The translations under genes were made by a program, and so were the position numbers. Source: Longimicrobium sp. (lineage in GTDB: Bacteria > Gemmatimonadota > Gemmatimonadetes > Longimicrobiales > Longimicrobiaceae). From it: a stretch of DNA of 64,000 bases. The stretch is from assembly GCF_036388275.1 (NCBI RefSeq), contig NZ_DASVSF010000002.1, positions 343,008 to 407,007 on the forward strand, written 5' to 3'. Position 1 is the stretch's first letter. Every line of letters starts with the position of its first letter. Below, in pieces: positions 53,591 to 63,740 of this stretch. The notes beneath the pieces were generated by a model, which had not been told where the DNA came from, searched no databases, and worked only from the letters and a program-made list of their open reading frames with translations.

Positions 53591-56500
53591 CCACCCCCCA
53601 CCGCCCCCACCGCCGCCGCCGCCGGCTGGGCCGCGTAGCCCTGCTGCTGCTGGGCACGCTGGCCGGCTTCGCCGTGACCGCGGCGGCCATCTGGTGGTAC
53701 GTCGGGCGGCAGCGGACGCGCGTGGTCGAGGAGCAGGTGCGCGTGCGCCTGGGCCTTCCCGAGGAGGCGTTCGAGCTGGAAGAGGTGGAGGACGACGGCT
53801 CCCTGCGCATCCTCCTGCGCCAGGTGGTGTTCCTGGACCAGGCGGGCGACACCGTCATCACCGCGCCCGTCGCCCGGGGACGGCTGATCGCCGGCACCAT
53901 GCAGGCCCAGGACGGGCCCATCGTGGTGGACCAGGTAGCCATCGACCGGCCGTACATGCGCCTGCTGCAGCGCGCGAACGGCGAGTGGAACTACACCGAC
54001 ATCATGAAGGTGGAGGTGGGCGGCAAGGAGGTGGCCGTCCCCGGGCAGGACCAGGAGAAGGCCCGCGTCCTTCACTTCCGCGGCCTGCGCATCACCGACG
54101 GCCGCGCTCGCATCGCGCGGCCGTACGTGGCCCCCGCCACCACGCCCAACGCGCGCTTCGCCTCGCTCAAGCAGCCAGAGCGCACACGCATCGGCGGGCG
54201 GCCGTACACCATCCACTGGCTGACGGACCTCGACGCCACGCTCCCCCTGGTGCGCGTGGGCGGGGGCGGCGGCTGGCGGACGGAGATCTCATCGTTCACC
54301 GCCAACGTCCGCAACCCCGACACCCGCATCGTGCAGTTCGCGGGATGGCTGGAATCCGACCCCGACGGGCTGCTGCGCTTCGACATCGATGCCCTGCGCA
54401 CCCCGCGCTCGTCGTTCGACGGCGAGGGGCGGGTGCGGTTCGCCAAGGGGGGACCCACCTTCGACCTGAACGTCCGCGCCCACCCCCTGGCCTTCGCCGA
54501 CCTGCAGGGGATGGGCTTTCCGGTGCCCGCCAGCGGGATCGCCGAGTTCGCCCTGGCCGCCCGCTCGCAGGAGCGCGGCCGCACGCTTTGGCGCATGTCC
54601 GATGCGCGCGTGGCCGTGCTGGGCTCGCGCGCGTCCGGCGCGCTGACCGTGCTCACGGCCCCGGACGCGGAGCCGGTGTTCACCGATACCCGCATCTCGC
54701 TGAACCCGCTGCGCCTGGCGGACCTGGAAACGCTGGGCTACGCCGAGGAGCTGCCCCTGCTGGGCGTGGTGCAGGGCGAGATCAACAGCCTCGATGCCAT
54801 CGGCGCGGGAACGGGCGGGCCACTGCGGATCAACCTCGCGGCCAACCTGACGCCCCGGAACGCGCCGGACGCCGTCCCCTCCGTGATCGCCGCCACGGGG
54901 CTGGTGACCTACGTCCCCGGTGAGGACCCCATCCGCTTCCGCGGGTTGCGGGTAGACGCGGCGCCGCTGCGCTTGGAGCACCTGGCGGCGCTGTCCGACG
55001 AGCCGAACGCGCTGCTGCGCGGGGTGATCACCGGCGGCGCCACGGTGTCGGGCTCCATGCAGAACCTGACCATCGAGGGCGGCACCCTGGCCTACGCCGT
55101 GGGCGATGCGCCGGAGACGGTGCTGGGCGGGCTTTCGGGACGGGTGCGGATGGGCGAGGTGATGAGCTACGAGCTGCGCGCCCGCGCCCAGCCGCTGGCC
55201 CTGGCCACGCTGACGGAGCTGTTCCCCGCCCTTCCCTTCCGCCGCGCCACGCTGGCCGGCCCCATCGCCGTTTCCGGCAGCGGCGACGACGTGCGGTTCG
55301 ACGTAGACCTGCAGGGCGACGCGGGCGGCATCGCCATAGCCGGCTCGCTGACGCTGGGCCAGCCGATGCGGTTCGACGTGGAGGGCCGCCTGGAGGCGTT
55401 CCGCGCGGGCGCCGTGCTGGCCTCGGCCACGCCCATGGAGGGGCCGCTCTCCGGCACCTTCTCCGCGCGGGGCACGACGGAGGATCTGCGCTTCGCCGTG
55501 GACATGCGCCAGGCGGCGGGGAGCTTTACCCTGGCCGGGACGATGCGGCGGCCGGGGGGCATCGGCTCGCCCCAGTTCGACGTGGCCGGGCGGGTGGACA
55601 ACTTCCGCATCGGCGTGCTGATGGGCCGCCCCGGGCTGCTTCCCGGCCCCGTTTCCGGCCCCATCGCCGTTTCGGGCGGGGGGCGGGCGCCGTACCGCTT
55701 CGACGTGGACCTGACGGGCACGCAGGGGCAGCTGACCGTGCGCGGCACCTACGCGCCGGGCGACGTGCCCGTCTACGCCGTCACCGGCCGGGTGCGGAAC
55801 CTGGACGTCAGCGGGCTTCCGGGAATGGCCATGCTCCCCGCGACGCGGCTGACGGGAACGCTGGACGTGGACGGACGGGGACTCACCCCCGAGACCTTCG
55901 CCGGGCGCGTCGCCTTCGACGCCGAGCCGGGGTCCACCGTGGGCGGCCTGCCGTTGGAGCGGGGCGTGGCCCGCATCGCCGCCGCGAATGGCGTGCTGAC
56001 GGTGGAGACACTCTCCCTCGCCGTGCGCGGCGCGCGGGTGGACGCGTCGGGGCAGCTCGGATTGACCTCGCCGACGCGCGAGGTGCTGCGGTTCACGGTG
56101 GACGCGCCGAACCTGGGCGTCCTTGCCGCCATCCTGCCGCCGCCGGGGCGCTTCGAGCCCGCGATCGCCGGGTCGCTGCAGGCCACCGGCTTCGTCGCCG
56201 GCACCCTCAAGTATCCCGAGGTGGCGGCGAACGCGCGCGGCAGCGGCCTGCGCTGGGAAACGTACAGCGCCAGCCAGCTGGCGGCCGAGGTGCGGCTGGC
56301 CCGCGGCGCCACGGTGTGGACGGGGAACGTGGCGCTGAACGCGCAAGGGCTGGGGATCGGGGCCAGCACCTACCAGTCCATCGAGCTGCAGGCCAACCTG
56401 TCGCCCGACGCGGCCTCGTTCGGGGTAGACCTGCGCCGCGACGCGCAGACGGACCTCCACGCCTCGGGAACGCTGGAGCTGGACGGGCTTTCCGTTACCG

Positions 56501-58584
56501 GCGTGGTGCTGCGCGACATGAACCTGCGCCTGCGCGACGTGCAGTGGTCGCTGGCGGTTCCGCAGGCGCGCCTGGCGCTGGTGAACGGCGGCTACCTGGT
56601 GGAGAACCTGCGGCTGGAGCGCACCGGCGCGGCGACGGGCTTCATCGAGGCCAACGGCGTGCTTCCCACGTCGGGGCAGGCCAACCTGGTGGTGCGCGGC
56701 GAAGGCATCGACATGGCCGAGCTGCGGCAGATCGTCCCCACGCTTCCCGAGGTGGCCGGCACCCTGGCGCTGAACGCCTCCATCGTGGGCCCGGTGGAGA
56801 ACCCGCGCCTGCTGCTGGACGCCATGGTCGAGGGGCTCACCTACGGCGGGCTGCGGACGGACACGCTGGCCGTCACCGGCGAGTACGCGGGCCGGTCCAT
56901 GCGGCTGGACGCCACCGTGCGGCTGGCGGGGCGCACCATCCTGGACGCCGACGCCACCCTGCCGATGACGCTGACCCTGGGCGGGCTGGTTCCCGGCTTC
57001 GAGCTGCTTCGCGACGACCCGCTGGCGGCGACGATCACGGCCGACTCGCTGCCCATGCAGCTGGTGGCGGCCGCGGTGCCCACCATGCTGAAGGAGGGCC
57101 AGGGGCAGGCGAACGCGCGCGTCACGGTGGGCGGCACGCTGAACGACGTGGAGCTGAGCGGCCAGGCCACGCTGGTGAATGCCGCGGTGACGATCGTGCC
57201 GCTGGCGGTGCGCTGGGAGCGGATGGCCGCGTCCATCCGCATGGCCGGCGAAACCATCACGGTCGACAGCGCCGTCGCGCACACGGGAAGCGCGGGCGCC
57301 GCGCGGATCTCCGGCGTCATCCGGCTGGACGACGCCACCTCGCCCTTCGTGGACCTGGCGGTGGTCGCCAGCAACTTCCAGGTGATCGACAACGACGACG
57401 TGGCCCAGCTGCAGACCAACGCCAGCCTGCGCATCGCCGGGCGCTATCCCGGCGCCGAGCTGACGGGGCGGGTGGAGATCGAGGACGGCACCATCTACAT
57501 TCCCGAGTTCGGCGAGCAGGCCGAAGCCGACATCGTCGACGTTGACGTCGGCGAGCTGGGGGCCGACACCGTGGCGTCGATGGTGGCCAGCGCGGCGGGG
57601 ATGATGGGCGCGCTGGTGCCGAACAACGTAGAGGTGGTGATCGGCGAGTCGGTGTGGCTGCAGAACCCGCAGACGCGCATCCAGATCACCGGCAACCTGC
57701 AGGTGTACGCGGCCGCCGACCTGCCGCGCATCTACGGCGACCTGCAGACGCGGCGGGGCACGTACACGCTGCAGATTGGGCCCATCGAGCGCGAGTTCGA
57801 GATCGTGGAAGGAACGGTGCAGTTTTCCGGCACCCCCGAGCTGAACCCGCGGCTGGACATCACGGCCAGCCACGAGGTGCGGGGGGGCGAGCCCGGCAGC
57901 GCCGACATCGCCGTGCTGGTGCACCTGGGCGGAACGCTGCAGTCGCCCACCATCGACCTGACCAGCAACACGCGCCCGCCGCTCCCGGAGTCGGAGCTGC
58001 TGACGCTGCTGCTGTTCGGCCGCCGCAGCGCCGACCTGGCGGCCATCCCGCAGCAGTTCACCCAGGGGATCATCCTGGAGCAGGTGCTGGGCGGCGTGCT
58101 GACCTCGCAGATCGAGCAGGTGTTCACCGAGCTGGGCGTGTTCGACTACTTCCGCCTGCGCTCGCGGCCCACGGGCGTGGGCTTCGGCGCCGGGTTCGGC
58201 AACATCGGCAGCGACATCTTTGCGTACGCGTCGGTGGAGGCGGGCAAGGAGGTTTTCGAGGACTTCTTTGCGGTGTTCGAGCTGGTGGACCTGCTGAACG
58301 CGCCCAAGCTGGGGATTTCGGGCGAGTACCAGGCTACGCGCAGCTGGACGATCCGCGGCGCGTGGGAGCCGGTGCGGCGCGACCCGCTGCTGCTGAACCT
58401 GGACCGCCGCAGCCGGCAGATCACGCTGGAGGGACGCCGCCGGTGGGAGTACGGCCGGCCGCCGGACACCGCCACCGACTCGGCCGAGGTAGACACGCCG
58501 CCACCGGACGTGCCGCGCCCGGGCGAGCTCTCCACCCCCACGGGCGAGCCGCCCCCGCGGCCCCCCAGCACGGGCCCTCCGTAG
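53587..58584 (+). CDS. tamB: TamB-like translocation/lipid-transport protein (DUF490 C-terminus)
   Basis: 1665 residues from GTG 53587, overlapping the Omp85 stop (GTGA). One N-terminal membrane helix ('VALLLLGTLAGFAVTAAAIW') anchors it to the inner membrane; nearly all the rest is repetitive beta-strand, as in AsmA/TamB bridges. The C-terminal DUF490 domain is clear ('SELLTLLLFGRRSADLAAIP', 'VLTSQIEQVFTELGVFDYFR'). It probably spans the periplasm and carries phospholipids to the outer membrane with the adjacent Omp85 protein. Longer than E. coli TamB (1259 residues). The two genes and PBP1A form one strand-consistent envelope block. Confidence 0.92.
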   Translation: MTTPHRPHRRRRRLGRVALLLLGTLAGFAVTAAAIWWYVGRQRTRVVEEQVRVRLGLPEEAFELEEVEDDGSLRILLRQVVFLDQAGDTVITAPVARGRLIAGTMQAQDGPIVVDQVAIDRPYMRLLQRANGEWNYTDIMKVEVGGKEVAVPGQDQEKARVLHFRGLRITDGRARIARPYVAPATTPNARFASLKQPERTRIGGRPYTIHWLTDLDATLPLVRVGGGGGWRTEISSFTANVRNPDTRIVQFAGWLESDPDGLLRFDIDALRTPRSSFDGEGRVRFAKGGPTFDLNVRAHPLAFADLQGMGFPVPASGIAEFALAARSQERGRTLWRMSDARVAVLGSRASGALTVLTAPDAEPVFTDTRISLNPLRLADLETLGYAEELPLLGVVQGEINSLDAIGAGTGGPLRINLAANLTPRNAPDAVPSVIAATGLVTYVPGEDPIRFRGLRVDAAPLRLEHLAALSDEPNALLRGVITGGATVSGSMQNLTIEGGTLAYAVGDAPETVLGGLSGRVRMGEVMSYELRARAQPLALATLTELFPALPFRRATLAGPIAVSGSGDDVRFDVDLQGDAGGIAIAGSLTLGQPMRFDVEGRLEAFRAGAVLASATPMEGPLSGTFSARGTTEDLRFAVDMRQAAGSFTLAGTMRRPGGIGSPQFDVAGRVDNFRIGVLMGRPGLLPGPVSGPIAVSGGGRAPYRFDVDLTGTQGQLTVRGTYAPGDVPVYAVTGRVRNLDVSGLPGMAMLPATRLTGTLDVDGRGLTPETFAGRVAFDAEPGSTVGGLPLERGVARIAAANGVLTVETLSLAVRGARVDASGQLGLTSPTREVLRFTVDAPNLGVLAAILPPPGRFEPAIAGSLQATGFVAGTLKYPEVAANARGSGLRWETYSASQLAAEVRLARGATVWTGNVALNAQGLGIGASTYQSIELQANLSPDAASFGVDLRRDAQTDLHASGTLELDGLSVTGVVLRDMNLRLRDVQWSLAVPQARLALVNGGYLVENLRLERTGAATGFIEANGVLPTSGQANLVVRGEGIDMAELRQIVPTLPEVAGTLALNASIVGPVENPRLLLDAMVEGLTYGGLRTDTLAVTGEYAGRSMRLDATVRLAGRTILDADATLPMTLTLGGLVPGFELLRDDPLAATITADSLPMQLVAAAVPTMLKEGQGQANARVTVGGTLNDVELSGQATLVNAAVTIVPLAVRWERMAASIRMAGETITVDSAVAHTGSAGAARISGVIRLDDATSPFVDLAVVASNFQVIDNDDVAQLQTNASLRIAGRYPGAELTGRVEIEDGTIYIPEFGEQAEADIVDVDVGELGADTVASMVASAAGMMGALVPNNVEVVIGESVWLQNPQTRIQITGNLQVYAAADLPRIYGDLQTRRGTYTLQIGPIEREFEIVEGTVQFSGTPELNPRLDITASHEVRGGEPGSADIAVLVHLGGTLQSPTIDLTSNTRPPLPESELLTLLLFGRRSADLAAIPQQFTQGIILEQVLGGVLTSQIEQVFTELGVFDYFRLRSRPTGVGFGAGFGNIGSDIFAYASVEAGKEVFEDFFAVFELVDLLNAPKLGISGEYQATRSWTIRGAWEPVRRDPLLLNLDRRSRQITLEGRRRWEYGRPPDTATDSAEVDTPPPDVPRPGELSTPTGEPPPRPPSTGPP

Positions 58585-58602
58585 GCGGAGGATGGATGGA
58601 TC

Positions 58603-58645
58603 AACAGGGCGCCCCGGCAGAGATGCCGGGGCGCCCTGTTTTCGT
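58603..58645 (+). terminator. Strong Rho-independent terminator
   Basis: A perfect 17-bp stem AACAGGGCGCCCCGGCA (58603-58619) / TGCCGGGGCGCCCTGTT (58624-58640), GAGA loop, then TTCGTG. It ends the Omp85-TamB transcript. Confidence 0.92.
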
Positions 58646-59130
58646 GTGGAACTCGGGCCGCCGTTGCGTCCGCTCGGGGCTTCACCTGCACGCGCACCCC
58701 ACCGGCCGCCACCCCACGATGTCATCCCGATGGAGCGGCCCCGGCGAACCCTCCTGGGCACCACAGCCGGCAGCGACTGAGGGATCCGCCACACACTCGC
58801 GGTCGTGCACCGACCCATCCCGCACGCCGGGCCATGGGGCGAGAGTCCGGGCGCGCCACCCGGACCTCCCCCACACCCGAAGCAAGCCAGTCCGCGCAGG
58901 CGGACTTCGTGTGTTTGTTGCAGCGAATTCATTCGCCCGACCGAGCCAGGGCCGGGTGAATCCGGTCGGCCAGCGAGGAGCCAGGGTGCCGGTGGGGCCG
59001 CAGGTGCGGGGCGCCTCGCGGAGTGTGTGGCGGATCCCTCAGTCGCTGCATAGTCCGGGGGCACGGGCCGGTGCCGCTTGGGCGCTCCATCGGGATGACA
59101 TCGTGCGGCTTCGGCACGGTCGGCGTGGCC
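58646..59130. repeat. Intergenic repeat cluster (families C, B and inverted C)
   Basis: Family C forward at ~58716-58800 ('GTCATCCCGATGGAGCGGCC' to 'AGGGATCCGCCACACACTC'), family B forward at ~58881-58940 (AGTCCGC/GCGGACT, 'TTGCAGCGAATTCATTCGCC'), family C reversed at ~59020-59105. The two C copies are in opposite directions, so the block could fold as one long hairpin. No gene. Confidence 0.78.
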
Positions 59131-59210
59131 GCTCCTCGGGACGACAGGTGCGCTTCGGCCGGTGCGGGGCGCTCCTCGGGATGGCAGGCGCGCTTCGGTA
59201 GGTACGGGGC
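59131..59210 (+). repeat. 40-bp direct tandem repeat
   Basis: GCTCCTCGGG starts both units (59131-59170 and 59171-59210); the units differ at a few positions (for example GACGACAGGTG versus GATGGCAGGCG). Lies just before the stop of the permease gene. Confidence 0.7.
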
Positions 59211-59234
59211 GCGTGCAGGTGAAGCCCCGCGCGT

Positions 59235-60554
59235 TTACCCCGCCGTTCGAGCCCCGCGCGCGCCGGCCGTGGCGTAGAAGATCACCACCGCGACGACGAT
59301 CACGCCGCCCACGACCATCCACTCGTCACGCTTGATGGAAGTCAGCAGCCACGCGATGACGGCCAGCGCCAGGAAGGGCACCAGCCCGGCGGCGGGCACG
59401 CGGAAGGGGATGCCGCCCGCCTGCACGTTGCGGCGCCTGAGCTCCCACGCCGCCAGCGCACAGGCGGCGTACAGCAGCAGCGTCGACAGATTGGCCAGGA
59501 TGGCCAGCTGCTCGAAGGTGCCCGAGATGGCCAGCGCCAGCACGATCACGCTCTGCACCACGATGGCCACGTGCGGCGTGTGGAAGCGCGGGTGCACCGC
59601 CGCCAGCCGCCGGGGAAGGAACCCGTCGCGGCCCAGCGCGAACAGGGCGCGCGGCACGGCCAACGTCATCCCGCTCACGTAGCCGAACATCGACACCACG
59701 GCGCCCACCAGGATCAGCGTGCGCCCCCAGGGCCCCAGCGCCACCGCCGCCGCGTCGGCCAGCGGGGTGCCCGACTTCGCCAGCGCGGCGCCCAGCACCC
59801 CCTGCGCCACCAGGTGAAGGCCGATGTACATGGTGGTGATGGTGACCATCGCCAGCCCAATGGCGCGCGGAATGGTGCGCGCCACGTTCTTCACCTCGCC
59901 GCTGGGCACCAGCGCGCTCTCGATGCCGGCGAACGCGAAGATCAGCACGATGGAGCTGCGGGCCAGGTCGCCGGCCGCGGGCGCGCCCTCCCACGCCAGG
60001 TTGGGCGCGCGGATGGCGAACGCGCCCACGACGAGCAGCAGCACCAGCGGAAGGAGCTTGGCGACCGTCGCGACGGAGTTGAGCGTGGTGCCCTGCTTGA
60101 CGCCGCGGACGTTCACCGCGGCCAGCGCGGCGAAGATCACCAGCAGCACCACGACCCGCGCCGCGCTGCCTCCCAGCGCCGGGATCAGTGCGCCCAGCGA
60201 ATCGGCGAAGATGGTGGAGACCGCCGCCAGGGCGAACGTGCCGACCACCCAGAGCAGCACCCCCGCGAGAAAGCCCGGCAGCGGGCCGAACGCCACCTCG
60301 ACGTAGGCGTACGGCCCGCCCGTGAGCGCCACCCGGCTCCCCGCCTGGGCGAAGCACAGCACGATCAGCCCCATGGCCACGGCGCACACCAGGTACGCCA
60401 GGGGCGCGGCGCCGCCCAGCTGCGACGCCGCGCTGGCGGGCAGGCGAAAGATGCCGCCGCCGATGGTGACGTTCACGATGCTGGCCGCCAGGCCCCAGAC
60501 CCCCAGCGCGCGAACGAGGCTCGACTCCGAGCGGGTGGTGGTTTCGTCGTGCAT
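59235..60554 (-). CDS. APC-superfamily amino-acid permease
   Basis: 439 residues from ATG 60554. About 12 membrane helices. The first carries the substrate-binding 'NVTIGGGIFRLPASAASQLG' (G-G-G-I-F), then 'LVCAVAMGLIVLCFAQAGSR', 'FAFAGIESALVPSGEVKNVA' (the helix 6 region, 'F-x-F-x-G-x-E') and 'RTIPRAIGLAMVTI'. It resembles APC secondary carriers that import amino acids with protons or exchange them. Substrate unknown. The frame is open further upstream, but the MHDETTT start leaves a normal short cytoplasmic tail. Confidence 0.9.
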   Translation of the reverse strand: MHDETTTRSESSLVRALGVWGLAASIVNVTIGGGIFRLPASAASQLGGAAPLAYLVCAVAMGLIVLCFAQAGSRVALTGGPYAYVEVAFGPLPGFLAGVLLWVVGTFALAAVSTIFADSLGALIPALGGSAARVVVLLVIFAALAAVNVRGVKQGTTLNSVATVAKLLPLVLLLVVGAFAIRAPNLAWEGAPAAGDLARSSIVLIFAFAGIESALVPSGEVKNVARTIPRAIGLAMVTITTMYIGLHLVAQGVLGAALAKSGTPLADAAAVALGPWGRTLILVGAVVSMFGYVSGMTLAVPRALFALGRDGFLPRRLAAVHPRFHTPHVAIVVQSVIVLALAISGTFEQLAILANLSTLLLYAACALAAWELRRRNVQAGGIPFRVPAAGLVPFLALAVIAWLLTSIKRDEWMVVGGVIVVAVVIFYATAGARGARTAG

Positions 60555-60992
60555 GGATGATGGGTCCGGTAAGAGAGGAGCCGTGCGGCGCGGAAGCCGG
60601 AACCTTGGCCCGCCCGGAGAGTGGGCGCAAGAGAGAAGAAGGAATTTGCACGCAGAGCAGCACAGTAAGTCGATTGGTCGGGGCACCGCGCCCCTGCGGC
60701 CACGATCCCTGCGCCCCATTTCCCGTGAAAATCGCCACTGCGGTCCCCGCCGCGTCGGCAACGGTGCGTCACTTGCGCCAAAGACGCTGTTTACTTGGTT
60801 CAGGTGTACCAGGGAATGCGTGACCGCTCGCGAGCTTTCCCGCCAATCGGTCCGCGGGTGGGCACCGGGACTCGCGCCTTCCACGCCAGCGCTCGGAGTT
60901 GTTCACTCCGTCCACTGGCACGAGGGCGGGCGGGCCATTAACGTGTATTTTCAGCCGTGCCGTGAGACCTTCCAGCCCCGCCGGAGAGCCTG
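60555..60992. other. Gene-free divergent intergenic region
   Basis: 438 bases between the permease and the TPR gene. It presumably contains both promoters, but I see no convincing -35/-10 pair, no family A-D repeat and no supported short gene. Confidence 0.5.
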
Positions 60993-62312
60993 ATGAAGAA
61001 ACGCAGATCGAAACGGTCCCACCGCAACTCGCGGCCCTGGGTGATCCCGCCGGGGCTGCTGATGATGGACGAGCCGTTCGAGGGCTTCCTGGTCCTGGAC
61101 GAGGTTCACAGCGAGCTGGGGGTGCTGCTGTGGCAGTGCCTTCGCGACGTGGACCTGTGGGCCGGAACCCCCGCCGAGGTGCGGCGCGACCTCTTCAACC
61201 CCAACGCCATCGAGCAGCGGCTGGAGCGCATCGCCGAGGAAACGGACCCCGAGTCGTCGGTGCGCACCATGCTGGACCTGATGGCCCGCGTGCTGGACTG
61301 GCCGGGGGCGCCGCGGCCCGCCGAGCTGTCGGAGGCGTGCGAGTCGCTTTCGCGCTGGGCCAGCGACCAGGGGTGGCCACGCACCGCGCTGGCGTTCGCG
61401 CAGCGCTCGGCGCTGGCCGCGCCGGAGCTGGCGGGGCCCGCGTACCTGGTGGGGATGGTGGCCCGCCGGGGCGCCGACTACCGCCGCGCCGAGACGTGGT
61501 TCCGCCGTGCGCTGGCGCTGGCCCGGCGCAACCGCGACTGGAAGTACTACGGCCTGGCGCACCTGGGGCTGGCCAACCTTCACATGCAGCGCGGCGACGC
61601 CCCCTCCGCCCGGGCGCGGCTGCTGCGCGCCCTGCGGGCCGCCCGCCGCTACGGCGTGTGGTCGGTGCGCCCCTTTGCCCTGCACGACCTGTTCTGCATT
61701 GCGGCCAACGGCGGCGACCGCGACCAGGCCGAGCTGTACGCCCGCGCGGCCTTCCGCAGCTACGGCCGCCGCCACCCGCGCCTTCCCGCTCTGGCGCACG
61801 ACGTCGCCTGGTTCTGGATGCTGCAGCGGCACTACGGGCGCGCGCTGGAGATGTTCCGGGCGGTGCTGCGGCACGTGCCCCGCCCGCCGGAGCGGATGGT
61901 GGTGCTGGCCAACATCGCCCGCAGCGCCGCCGGGCTGGGCGACGCCGAGGGGTACGAGGCGGCGTGGAAGGAGGTGTGGCGCATCGTCGAGAACCGCGCC
62001 GACACCGAGCGCGTGGCCGAGGCCATGATCAGCCTGGCGCACGGGGCCTACTCGCTGCGCGAGGGCACGCGCATGGAGATGTCGGCCAGCCTGGCCCTGC
62101 GCGTCGCCACGCGCCGGCACGAGGCGCAGGAGCGGCTGGCGGCCGAAGACCTGCTGAACCGCGCCCGCAACCTCAAAGCCCGCCGCCGGCGGGGCGCCGC
62201 CCTGCCGCCCATCCCTCCCCCGGTGGAGCCGGAGCCCGGCGCCGAGCCGTCCAGCGCCGACCAGCTTCACGACGACCTGGTGGAGGCGCTGCTCGAGGTG
62301 CCGCTGCCGTGA
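60993..62312 (+). CDS. TPR-containing protein
   Basis: 439 residues from ATG 60993 (GGAGAG four bases upstream). Starts with a basic stretch MKKRRSKRSHRNSR, no signal peptide. Helix-turn-helix repeats of TPR type from ~115 to 370, for example 'RTALAFAQRSALAAPELAGP', 'YRRAETWFRRALALARRNRD', 'LAHLGLANLHMQRGDAPSAR' and 'YGRALEMFRAVLRHVPRPPE'. The end is Pro-rich. It is probably a cytoplasmic adaptor; similar TPR proteins appear in secretion, two-component and stress modules, none of which is nearby. Confidence 0.83.
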   Translation: MKKRRSKRSHRNSRPWVIPPGLLMMDEPFEGFLVLDEVHSELGVLLWQCLRDVDLWAGTPAEVRRDLFNPNAIEQRLERIAEETDPESSVRTMLDLMARVLDWPGAPRPAELSEACESLSRWASDQGWPRTALAFAQRSALAAPELAGPAYLVGMVARRGADYRRAETWFRRALALARRNRDWKYYGLAHLGLANLHMQRGDAPSARARLLRALRAARRYGVWSVRPFALHDLFCIAANGGDRDQAELYARAAFRSYGRRHPRLPALAHDVAWFWMLQRHYGRALEMFRAVLRHVPRPPERMVVLANIARSAAGLGDAEGYEAAWKEVWRIVENRADTERVAEAMISLAHGAYSLREGTRMEMSASLALRVATRRHEAQERLAAEDLLNRARNLKARRRRGAALPPIPPPVEPEPGAEPSSADQLHDDLVEALLEVPLP

Positions 62313-62322
62313 CGGCGCACCA

Positions 62323-62352
62323 ACGGGCGGAGCGCTCGCGCCCTCCGCCCGT
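62323..62352. terminator. Hairpin between converging genes
   Basis: ACGGGCGGA (62323-62331) / TCCGCCCGT (62344-62352), 9-bp perfect stem with a 12-base loop; no U tract. Between the TPR and lipoprotein genes. Confidence 0.5.
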
Positions 62353-62362
62353 CGCGCGTGGC

Positions 62363-62575
62363 TCAGGTGCCCGAGCCCAGCGAGCCGCCGTAGCCAGTGG
62401 TGTCGGGGTGCGTTACCTCTGGTGGGGCGCTCTGCGCCGTAGACGAGTCGGGCGAGGGGGCCTGCACGTCCAGGCGCGCACGCTCCGGCGCGGTCACGCC
62501 GTCCGTGCGGCTGCACGCGGCGACGGCCACCAGCAGGGCCGCGGCGATCAGGAATGCCTTGGGGGTGCGAATCAT
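62363..62575 (-). CDS. Small lipoprotein
   Basis: 70 residues from ATG 62575, nine bases after AAGGAG; the ATG at 62584 abuts that SD and is less likely. Lipoprotein signal MIRTPKAFLIAAALLVAVAAC (lipobox V-A-A-C, Cys21). The mature ~50 residues are Pro/Ser/Thr-rich and probably disordered. No family recognised. Confidence 0.65.
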   Translation of the reverse strand: MIRTPKAFLIAAALLVAVAACSRTDGVTAPERARLDVQAPSPDSSTAQSAPPEVTHPDTTGYGGSLGSGT

Positions 62576-62876
62576 GGGCTGCATCTCCTTGGGAGAAGTG
62601 GTGTGTCCGGGTGGGCGCGCCGCCCGCCCGCCTCCCAAGGTATCGAATCTCGTTTACTTCGTACACTTTATCGTTGGGCACGGGACGTGAACCTCGTGAT
62701 ACACGATGGCGGATCGGGTACGGGAACGCGGAGGTGAGGAATGGCTAGCGGGAGTGAAGGGATTCTTCATGCACACATGTCTCACGCGGTGGCCGCTTTG
62801 TCCACCCTTTGATTTCGGCTCCACGCGCGTAGGTTTGGGGGTGAACGCAGCCCATCACCCTCTCGCCCGTCCATCG

Positions 62877-63596
62877 ATGCCCCTGCATCCCAATCGCCCG
62901 CTGGTGCTGGGACACCGGGGCGCCCCGTTCCAGGCGCCGGAGAACACCATGCGCGGCTTTCGCTTGGCGACGGCGCACGGGGCCGACGGTGTGGAGCTCG
63001 ACGTTCAGCCGGCGGCGGACGGCACCCCCGTGGTCATCCACGACCTGTCGCTGGACCGCACCACCGACCGCACGGGTGCCGTCGCGGCGCTGTCCTGGCC
63101 GGCCATCGCCCAGGCGCGCGCGGGGGGCGAGCCGGTACCGCAGTTGGAGGAGGCGGCGGCCTGGGCGGCGGAGAGCGGGGCGTGGGTGAACGTCGAGATC
63201 AAGTCGCCGGGAGCGGAGGCGGCGTCCGTGGCGTCGATGGAGGCGGCGGGGGTGATGGAGCGGACGGTGTTCTCCTCCTTCGTCCCCGAGGTGATCGCGG
63301 AGCTGGGTCGCGTGGCGCCGCACGCCGTCCGCTACTTCCTCACGGAGCGCTGGGACGACGAGGTTCGGCGGACGGTCCACGATCTCGGCGCGCACGGCGT
63401 CTGTCCCCACCACTCCATCGCCACGCCGTCGCTGCTGACGGAGTTGCGGGAGGCCGGGCTGGGCGTGGTGGTGTGGACGGTGGACGATCCCGAACGCATC
63501 CGCGAGCTGGTGCGCGCAGGGGTGGATGCCGTGATTACGAACCGCCCGGAGCTGGGCGTCGCGGTCCTGCGGGAGGAACGCCGGAAGGAGGACTGA
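62877..63596 (+). CDS. Glycerophosphodiester phosphodiesterase
   Basis: 239 residues from ATG 62877. TIM-barrel GDPD motifs: 'LVLGHRGAPFQAPENTMRGF' (catalytic His), 'DGVELDVQPAADGTPVVIHD' (metal-binding E-x-D and second catalytic His) and 'WVNVEIKSPG' (metal Glu). It should split glycerophosphodiesters from lipid turnover to glycerol-3-phosphate and an alcohol. There is no signal peptide, so a cytoplasmic enzyme is expected. A group II intron lies right after its stop. Confidence 0.92.
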   Translation: MPLHPNRPLVLGHRGAPFQAPENTMRGFRLATAHGADGVELDVQPAADGTPVVIHDLSLDRTTDRTGAVAALSWPAIAQARAGGEPVPQLEEAAAWAAESGAWVNVEIKSPGAEAASVASMEAAGVMERTVFSSFVPEVIAELGRVAPHAVRYFLTERWDDEVRRTVHDLGAHGVCPHHSIATPSLLTELREAGLGVVVWTVDDPERIRELVRAGVDAVITNRPELGVAVLREERRKED

Positions 63597-63618
63597 AAAA
63601 GCATCACGGTAGAGTAGA

Positions 63619-63693
<75 letters not shown>

Positions 63694-63740
63694 ACCCGGC
63701 AGGTTCACCGGTTGGCTATCGGAGAGTTGCGCGCGTTGGC

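Noticed and set aside
54289..59322. Minus-strand open frame of ~1677 codons opposite the TamB-like gene
   Set aside because: Antisense shadow of a well-supported gene; composition is low-complexity and His/Arg/Gly-rich, with no domain.
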